Assembly (NCBI GenBank): GCA_914767885.1
Contig: CAJZBQ010000028.1
Coordinates: forward strand, 829,750-893,749
Reading direction: 5' to 3'
Length of the DNA: 64,000 nt
DNA from: Blepharisma stoltei
Taxonomy: Eukaryota > Ciliophora > Heterotrichea > Heterotrichida > Blepharismidae
The translations under genes and the position numbers were made by a program. Every line of letters starts with the position of its first letter. Within the stretch, counting starts at the first letter, position 1. Shown piece by piece: positions 58,701 through 64,000 of the stretch. The notes below the pieces were generated by a model, which was given only the letters and a program-made list of their open reading frames with translations, ran no database searches and was not told where the DNA came from.

Positions 58701-60266
58701 TATGCAAGTTCCATCAAATGTGCTGCATTTTGAGCATGCTTTATCAAGACAGAGGTTGCAAGTAATAGTGCTGCGGCACCCGTTCACGCACCCAGAGCAC
58801 GAGATGCAAGAAGTAGAGTTAAAATAAGAGCCAAATGAGCACGTGTCAGGGCACTTTAAATCTGAAGGACAGTTTGAGCATCCACCAGTGCAGCCAGAAG
58901 TGACTCATTCAGAGAATTGGTAATAGCTGTCGCTGAAAAATATGATTTTATAGAGGAAGCCTTCAAAACTATTTGATAAAGAGGAATAGCCGATTGCCAG
59001 TTTTCCAGAATCACTAAAGGGATAAGCAGCGGCTGAAATATCCCAGACTATGAGAGATCCATTTATGTATAAAGCCACATATGTGCATCCATTACTAATT
59101 ACTTTTCCAATAGCAGCAATGTTTTGCCAAGACTTTGTTGATATAGGCCCTCCAGAAATTGTCAACTGAGAAGCATCTTTAAGCCTTATTGCAATTATCA
59201 CATTAGAATTTCCATCAAGTTTCATACTGAAATAACTTGTTGCACTGCTTTGATCATATTTCAGCGCTATTGAGCCTCCTAACGATTCAGGATTTATTCA
59301 CAAATTTACCGTAAAATAAGGAGAGATAATTAAGTTGTCATAAGTAATTAGAGAATTAGAGTAAAAGTAATATCCTCTGTATATAGAAGGGATCGGGTCA
59401 TTGGTATCTCATTGAGGATAGGGATTCGGCTGGCTTCCAACTGTAGCGAGGCTTATATAGTCAATTAATATTTGGTTTTGAAAAGAAAGGTTAAGAGAAT
59501 ATATTGAATCCTGCACACAAAATTGATGGGCCAGGTCAGTTTTGTAGCCTGATGGGCAAGCAGATAAGCATAAACTATTTAATAAATAATAGCTACCGCT
59601 GCAGGCAATACATTCAAAATAGCCTGAACCGCTGCAAGCTGAGCATTCAGGGCTGCAGGTAACTAAATGCCTTTGTGAAATGCAATTATCATCTGGCCAC
59701 ATTCATATAGGGCAATTTGGGCTGCATTTTTTGCAATCTTTAAGGCTTATAGAGCTTCTATCGAAACAATAATCGGCTGAGGGATAATTTCAAGTTTCTC
59801 CAAGAGCCAAAAATCCTTTAAAACCTTCTCTAGAACTTTTTATGCTACCAATAAGCCAAATTAATAAGTTCTGCCCTTTGTTTAAGTGCTCCAGCAAAAA
59901 CCCATAAGTAAAGAAAGAATTATCATCTATCATTCAAGTGCAGCTTCTGCTTGTAAGCGCTTTTTCTTCTCAAAAAATTGTCAAGGCTTCTAAGCCTCTT
60001 GTGGAGTCTCTGTATTGAAGCACAATTTCATAATAAATTTTATGTAAATCTGAGCTGATAATCATCCTTTCTTTGGTAATTACTAAAGAAAACTCATTAA
60101 AAGGGCATTTAGTAGCATCTAATAAATTGCAAAGATTCTGGCTACTGTAATCTCCTTTTTCTAAAAGGCAGCCAATACAACTTAAAGAATCAGAGCTTCC
60201 ACATTCTCTATTACACATGCTGAGTATTTTCGGAATTTGAAGAAGTACAAAAAATACTAGCAGCAT
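36890..60266 (-). CDS. Gene B: giant Cys-rich/LamG/REJ-GPS membrane protein, paralog of gene A
   Basis: The start ATG at 60266 opens a signal peptide (MLLVFFVLLQIPKILS). Coding segments are 56718-60266, 54120-56180, 49005-52525, 48170-48787, 47789-48000, 45878-47587, 44147-45391, 40971-43603, 38661-39292, 38179-38432 and 36890-37884. They total 17430 nt, exactly 5810 codons including TAA. The plan matches gene A but has twelve LamG-like domains instead of eight. After them come Cys-rich repeats (42900-43540), REJ/PKD-like repeats (38700-42500), a GPS motif ('CKCNHLSIF', about 38340-38420), a first helix ('LYFCLAVLFIYAV') and a cytoplasmic loop. Four C-terminal helices (36930-37430) end the protein, and the Trp before 'ICNTS' is TGG here but TGA in gene A. 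A surface receptor or mating/recognition role is plausible from the family; nothing here proves it. It carries ten insertions. Confidence 0.75.
37885..38178. mobile_element. TGA-bounded IES/MITE (294 bp) in gene B
   Basis: TGA at 37882-37884 and 38176-38178; ends CTCCACCCCTC and GAAGGAGGGAG. Long internal similarity to the 20017-20374 element, including 'TAAAATTTATGTTTTAAAA' and 'CTAATTATCACTTA' type blocks, although the insertion site differs. Excision restores 'LFIYAVLSVFACKMDW', parallel to 'LFIYAVLSAIACNMDR' in gene A. Confidence 0.9.
38433..38660. mobile_element. Palindromic TA-bounded IES (228 bp) carrying a tRNA 3'-half-like segment
   Basis: Flanks TA at 38431-38432 and 38659-38660; ends TAGGAATTGCCCGAGG and CCTCGGGCAATTGCTA. 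Arms of about 105 nt are nearly perfect inverted repeats around a 15-nt spacer near 38543. Each arm holds GGTTCGATTCC, an exact B-box/T-arm core, followed by a GTGGGGCCA acceptor-like strand. Excision restores 'NPIYCTFLDHNGTRW', parallel to 'NPIYCTYLENNETRW' of gene A. Confidence 0.9.
39542..40662 (-). mobile_element. Second SINE-like family I copy, inverted, nested in the first
   Basis: Read on the minus strand it begins ATGGCGACACGTGTCGACC at about 40659 and ends with a TTTAATAACTTAATG tail near 39545. It matches the copy at 33668-34210 block by block apart from the IES at 39650-40266. Confidence 0.75.
39650..40266. mobile_element. TA-bounded IES/MITE (617 bp) with about 100-bp inverted repeats, nested in the second SINE
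   Basis: Ends TACATTTTTAGATAGACTG and its exact inverse; near-perfect arms 39650-39750 and 40166-40266. Flanking DNA rejoined on one TA matches the intact SINE copy around 34100. Confidence 0.85.
43604..44146. mobile_element. SINE-like insertion (543 bp) in gene B with (TCTG)13
   Basis: About 10-bp duplication GGATTTGTGG/GGATTTATGG (43594-43603 and 44147-44156). Left edge is an ATTTAACTTAACTAATT-type tail, suggesting minus orientation. No coding content. Excision restores 'IVPTNPTLNDV' or 'IVPINPTLNDV'; gene A has IVPTNPTLNDV. Confidence 0.75.
43687..43738. repeat. (TCTG)13 microsatellite
   Basis: Thirteen uninterrupted TCTG units inside the SINE-like insertion. Confidence 0.95.
45392..45877. 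mobile_element. SINE-like insertion (486 bp) in gene B
   Basis: About 12-bp duplication TCTCTAAAGATC/TCTCTGAAGACC (45380-45391 and 45878-45889). More GC-rich than its host. Excision restores 'YFSVFREDAGKLTE', parallel to 'YFSIFREDVGKLTE' of gene A. Confidence 0.75.
47588..47788 (-). mobile_element. Short SINE-like insertion (201 bp) in gene B
   Basis: 8-bp duplication AATCACAA (47580-47587 and 47789-47796). In minus orientation it starts with an AAAATGGCTTTGG block like the 27067 and 61086 elements. Excision restores the Cys-rich 'CADCDSSCQFGCVRNGDC' module. Confidence 0.7.
48001..48169. mobile_element. TA-bounded IES (169 bp) in gene B
   Basis: Ends TAACCCCTGCACACCTTTAG and CTAAAGGCGTGCAGGAGCTA are inverted repeats of about 30 bp. 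Excision on TA gives 'MDISGDNFLLGASKAEG', aligned with 'MDIPSDSFIVGGSNIEN' of gene A. Confidence 0.85.
48788..49004. mobile_element. TTTA-bounded IES (217 bp) in gene B
   Basis: TAAA at 48784-48787 and 49001-49004. AT-rich with a CTTTTTGGGAAATACCTTC/GAAAAGGGAAG inverted-repeat edge. Excision joins 'ENLCLSTCPL' to 'ILCVELGYTQ' in frame. Confidence 0.8.
52526..54119. mobile_element. Long TA-bounded IES (1594 bp) with about 290-bp inverted repeats in gene B
   Basis: Arms 52526-52815 and 53826-54119 are almost perfect inverted repeats, ending TAGAACTTTCTC and GAGAAAGTTCTA. The centre is a tandem repeat. Excision restores 'FIYEISIYNYAITYQ', aligned with 'FIFEMVLYNYAISSS' of gene A. No transposase frame. 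Confidence 0.9.
52850..53820. repeat. Tandem repeat, six copies of about 160 bp, in the core of the 1594-bp IES
   Basis: The block 'ATTAAGATGGTTAAG' recurs near 52887, 53055, 53213, 53345, 53506 and 53667. Each is followed by 'ACTGGCATCGTCTCCC...AAGGCAGTAAAGAGTACTC' and 'CTTTAAATCTTCTATTAAAAG'. One copy is shortened. Confidence 0.9.
56181..56717 (-). mobile_element. SINE-like insertion (537 bp) in gene B with 18-bp duplication
   Basis: Perfect 18-bp target-site duplication (56163-56180 and 56718-56735). The left edge CTTATCTTATGG is a simple tail in minus orientation. The other end is a long hairpin (ATATAATTAAAATATG and its inverse, 56641-56717). Excision restores 'CNPNDCNLCSIPGCLTCTG'. Confidence 0.9.
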
Positions 60267-60756
60267 ATGATATATAGCTTATTATTATTAAATAAACATA
60301 AAATGAAAATACTCTCCCTTTTTGGAATCTGAAATATTAATCAAATCTACTCCAAAGCAATCTTAAATATTTTACAAAATCCTACTTCTTTTATTATTTG
60401 ACCTTAAACATTTTTGTCGACAAACTATTAAGGTAAGACTGCAATTATAATAAATATTTAAGATCAAGATACTGCATTATAAGACATAGCAAGATATATA
60501 GCAATAAGCTTGATTGGTGAAAGATAGTTTAAAAGTTTGGCTTGAGCTGAAAAGCTAATAAGCTATAAATATTAATTAAATAATGATATTTTTATTTGCA
60601 TATTCTTTATAGAAAGAGTTTATCTTTCTAATGAATCTACTTATTATTTAATTGTTATTAGTCTTTTAATAATTGAATCTAGACCTCTTCTTAACTTCTA
60701 AGATAGCAGATTCAACGGTATAGCCTTTCCTTTATTATCATAATAAATTGCAGAGT
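60267..60756. other. Intergenic, upstream of gene B
   Basis: AT-rich; it presumably carries the gene B promoter. No motif, repeat or RNA gene recognised. Confidence 0.45.
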
Positions 60757-61600
60757 TTAGTTTGATTCTAATTGTATCTTTGAATGCTTTAATGCTTCTT
60801 CATATTTCTTCTCATGATAGAAGGCATCTCCTATGTCATTGTATGCATCGTTATTATTTGAATCGATTTTTATAGCTTTTTTATATGATTCCATAGCTTC
60901 TTCTCTTCTGCCTAACTCATCTAGAGCATTTCCTTTATTATCATAATAAGTTTGGGTTGATTCTAATTGCATCGTTGTTATGTTTTAATGTGCTTTCATA
61001 GCTCTTTTCAATTTTCATTACAGAAGATAAGTCCTATGCCAATGCATGCATCATCATTATTTGGATCAATTCTGATAGCTTCTTTATATAAATAAAATGG
61101 CATTCGGTTCGAGAGAAATTAGCTCTGCTAATTTTCTCTCCCTCATGGAATTTTATTTATGAGGTTGGGTTTTCTCTCGAGAACTTCTGCACAGCAACAG
61201 CCGTTTAACTCTGGGGATAACCAGAGGAATGACTCCTCAGTGCATTCAAGAGGCTCAGAGTTTTACCCCTCAGCACAGCTCAACGGGAAGATTACCCTTA
61301 GGTAGAACACGCGCACGAGCTGAGTCAGGGCGAGACATCGGCAACGCGCCGGGTGAGACGTGCGGCGAAGCTTTGATAGAAGGCTTGGGCCTGGACTGAT
61401 CAGGTTAATCCAAGATAGCTTGGTGACGTCACTAGTTTAGCAAAGACCCTTTTTATAAGGGTGCGGGCACTAGACACCTTAAACACCAAATTATTAAGTA
61501 AGTAAGTAAGATAGCTTCTTTTACGCTAGCTGTAAATTCTCCCTTCCTTCTCAAAGTTCATCTGAATTTTGCTAATTAAAAATGCATTTCATGTTGGAAT
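60757..61600 (-). pseudogene. Degenerate TPR-repeat gene fragment, split by a SINE-like insertion
   Basis: The 71-codon piece at 60757-60972 holds one clear TPR ('GNALDELGRREEAMESYKKA', then 'AYNDIGDAFYHEKKYEEALK'). Upstream on the minus strand, out of frame and with TAA between, lie further TPR pieces ('YKEAIRIDPNNDDACIGIGLIFCNE') up to 61085. More continues beyond the insertion (61510-61600, 'VKEAIRI'). Repeated frame changes and stops that I cannot repair by IES removal argue for a subtelomeric pseudogene. Confidence 0.5.
61086..61509 (+). mobile_element. SINE-like element (424 bp), plus orientation
   Basis: 12-bp duplication GATAGCTTCTTT (61074-61085 and 61510-61521). Begins about 61095 with AAATGGCATTCGGTTCGAGAG and ends in an (AAGT)n tail. 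It is the best relative of the 27067-27484 element. Not coding. Confidence 0.8.
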
Positions 61601-62070
61601 GACTTTAGATTTTCTTCGTAAAATCTCTTGATAACTGCAATAATTTGTTTTCCTATTTCACAAAATAACTCGATATATTATTTGATATTACCGTAAAAAT
61701 CGCTTTAGATCTTTCAATAGCCTCATTTGCTTGTAAGGCTAACAAATTCAAAGCTGCTCTATCTCTATTCTCTATAGTTTTTGCACTTGCCAGATTTTTG
61801 GACATAGCTCCCAATTCTTTTAAAACTTTCAAAAATGTTTTCGATTACAAAGAGTTTGAGTAATGATTAATTTTTAAAAGACTTTAGCTATTATTATGCA
61901 CTGCCTATCTAAAATCTTCCAACGAAACTATTTAATTTGAAACCAATAAGATCCAATAAGTTTTTAATGTATTTATAACTTTTGCACATTTGCAGTAAAA
62001 TCTCAAAGAGTTAAGATAGAGAGCGGAACCCATTTTTACGACACTCATATTTAAACAAAGCAAAACAAAA
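61601..62070. other. Subtelomeric AT-rich DNA
   Basis: No gene or repeat recognised between the TPR fragment and the telomere. Confidence 0.4.
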
Positions 62071-64000
62071 GGTGTTAGGGTGTTAGGGTGTTAGGGTGTT
62101 AGGGTGTTAGGGTGTTAGGGTGTTAGGGTGTTAGGGTGTTAGGGTGTTAGGGTGTTAGGGTGTTAGGGTGTTAGGGTGTTAGGGTGTTAGGGTGTTAGGG
62201 TGTTAGGGTGTTAGGGTGTTAGGGTGTTAGGGTGTTAGGGTGTTAGGGTGTTAGGGTGTTAGGGTGTTAGGGTGTTAGGGTGTTAGGGTGTTAGGGTGTT
62301 AGGGTGTTAGGGTGTTAGGGTGTTAGGGTGTTAGGGTGTTAGGGTGTTAGGGTGTTAGGGTGTTAGGGTGTTAGGGTGTTAGGGTGTTAGGGTGTTAGGG
62401 TGTTAGGGTGTTAGGGTGTTAGGGTGTTAGGGTGTTAGGGTGTTAGGGTGTTAGGGTGTTAGGGTGTTAGGGTGTTAGGGTGTTAGGGTGTTAGGGTGTT
62501 AGGGTGTTAGGGTGTTAGGGTGTTAGGGTGTTAGGGTGTTAGGGTGTTAGGGTGTTAGGGTGTTAGGGTGTTAGGGTGTTAGGGTGTTAGGGTGTTAGGG
62601 TGTTAGGGTGTTAGGGTGTTAGGGTGTTAGGGTGTTAGGGTGTTAGGGTGTTAGGGTGTTAGGGTGTTAGGGTGTTAGGGTGTTAGGGTGTTAGGGTGTT
62701 AGGGTGTTAGGGTGTTAGGGTGTTAGGGTGTTAGGGTGTTAGGGTGTTAGGGTGTTAGGGTGTTAGGGTGTTAGGGTGTTAGGGTGTTAGGGTGTTAGGG
62801 TGTTAGGGTGTTAGGGTGTTAGGGTGTTAGGGTGTTAGGGTGTTAGGGTGTTAGGGTGTTAGGGTGTTAGGGTGTTAGGGTGTTAGGGTGTTAGGGTGTT
62901 AGGGTGTTAGGGTGTTAGGGTGTTAGGGTGTTAGGGTGTTAGGGTGTTAGGGTGTTAGGGTGTTAGGTGTTAGGGTGTTAGGGTGTTAGGGTGTTAGGGT
63001 GTTAGGGTGTTAGGGTGTTAGGGTGTTAGGGTGTTAGGGTGTTAGGGTGTTAGGGTGTTAGGGTGTTAGGGTGTTAGGGGTGTTAGGGTGTTAGGGTGTT
63101 AGGGTGTTAGGGTGTTAGGGTGTTAGGGTGTTAGGGTGTTAGGGTGTTAGGGTGTTAGGGTGTTAGGGTGTTAGGGTGTTAGGGTGTTAGGGTGTTAGGG
63201 TGTTAGGGTGTTAGGGTGTTAGGGTGTTAGGGTGTTAGGGTGTTAGGGTGTTAGGGTGTTAGGGTGTTAGGGTGTTAGGGTGTTAGGGTGTTAGGGTGTT
63301 AGGGTGTTAGGGTGTTAGGGTGTTAGGGTGTTAGGGTGTTAGGGTGTTAGGGTGTTAGGGTGTTAGGGTGTTAGGGTGTTAGGGTGTTAGGGTGTTAGGG
63401 TGTTAGGGTGTTAGGGGTGTTAGGGTGTTAGGGTGGTTAGGGTGTTAGGGTGTTAGGGTGTTAGGGTGTTAGGGTGTTAGGGGTTGGGTGTTAGGGTGTT
63501 AGGGTGTTAGGGTGTTAGGGTGTTAGGGTGTTAGGGTGTTAGGGTGTTAGGGTGTTAGGGTGTTAGGGTGTTAGGGTGTTAGGGTGTTAGGGTGTTAGGG
63601 TGTTAGGGTGTTAGGGTGTTAGGGTGTTAGGGTGTTAGGGTGTTAGGGTGTTAGGGTGTTAGGGTGTTAGGGTGTTAGGGTGTTAGGGTGTTAGGGTGTT
63701 AGGGTGTTAGGGTGTTAGGGTGTTAGGGTGTTAGGGTGTTAGGGTGTTTGGGTGTTAGGGTGTTAGGGTGTTAGGGTGTTAGGGTGTTAGGGGTGTTAGG
63801 GTGTTAGGGTGTTAGGGTGTTAGGGTGTTAGGGTGTTAGGGTGTTAGGGTGTTAGGGTGTTAGGGTGTTAGGGTGTTAGGGTGTTAGGGTGTTAGGGTGT
63901 TAGGGTGTTAGGGTGTGGGGTGTTAGGGTGTTAGGGTGTTAGGGTGTTAGGGTGTTAGGGGTGGGTGTTAGGGTGTAGGGTGTTAGGGTGTTAGGGTGTT
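62071..64000 (+). repeat. Telomeric repeat (TGTTAGGG)n, about 240 units
   Basis: Nearly perfect 8-bp array to the end of the window; the G-rich strand runs 5' to 3' toward the right end, as expected for a chromosome terminus. Rare variants (a 7-bp unit near 62964, 9-bp units near 63078, 63413 and 63790, a TGTTTGGG near 63746, several shortened units after 63900) become commoner distally. CCCTAACA is the heterotrich telomere unit. Confidence 0.97.

Noticed and set aside
1-64000. A somatic chromosome with a few retained IESs
   Set aside because: The number of inserts in essential genes, the SINE load and the long telomere fit germline DNA better; not strictly excluded without somatic reads.

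Overview
The window reads as the right-hand end of a germline (micronuclear) chromosome of a heterotrich ciliate, most probably Blepharisma or a close relative. Four observations support this. (1) In-frame TGA codons must be read as tryptophan throughout, for example in a kelch gene, two giant membrane-protein genes and a sperm-tail PG-repeat gene, while every gene ends in TAA or TAG. (2) The only spliceosomal intron I can define is 15 nt long (3555-3569). (3) The right end is about 1.93 kb of TGTTAGGG, the heterotrich CCCTAACA telomere read on the G strand. (4) Open reading frames are interrupted again and again by AT-rich or palindromic inserts. Removing one insert together with one copy of a short direct repeat restores the frame each time, with one exception off by a single base. 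These behave as internal eliminated sequences (IESs), so I read this as unprocessed germline DNA.

Layout. 1-9.3 kb is a compact gene cluster: an INTS9-like Integrator subunit (partial), ribosomal protein eL29 with an 81-bp IES in codon 3, an unknown protein, a RING/B-box/kelch protein, a PG-repeat (SHIPPO) axonemal protein with a 577-bp IES, a second RING/B-box protein and small unknown genes. 9.3-12.2 kb is gene-poor, with GC-rich repeat-like blocks and a decayed, possibly kinase-like pseudogene. 12.2-16.7 kb holds a TRAF-type zinc-finger gene (719-bp IES) convergent with, and overlapping by 4 nt, a 939-residue coiled-coil protein. 16.9-60.3 kb is filled by two tandem paralogous giant genes on the minus strand, here called A and B. 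Each encodes a secreted-in membrane protein built of cysteine-rich and LamG-like modules, then REJ/PKD-like repeats, a GPS motif and several membrane helices. 60.7-62.1 kb is subtelomeric (a TPR pseudogene split by a SINE-like element), followed by the telomere.

Genes A and B together carry 20 insertions. Several are IESs bounded by TA with ends TA|TA(G/A)...CTA|TA. Others have CTCCC-type ends bounded by TTA or, unusually, by TGA with no TA at all. A third group looks like retroposons (SINE-like) with 8-18 bp target-site duplications inside exons. After in-silico removal, gene B is exactly 5810 codons. Gene A is one base short of a whole number of codons, and the discrepancy maps to a single insertion. 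The two paralogs act as empty-site references for each other.
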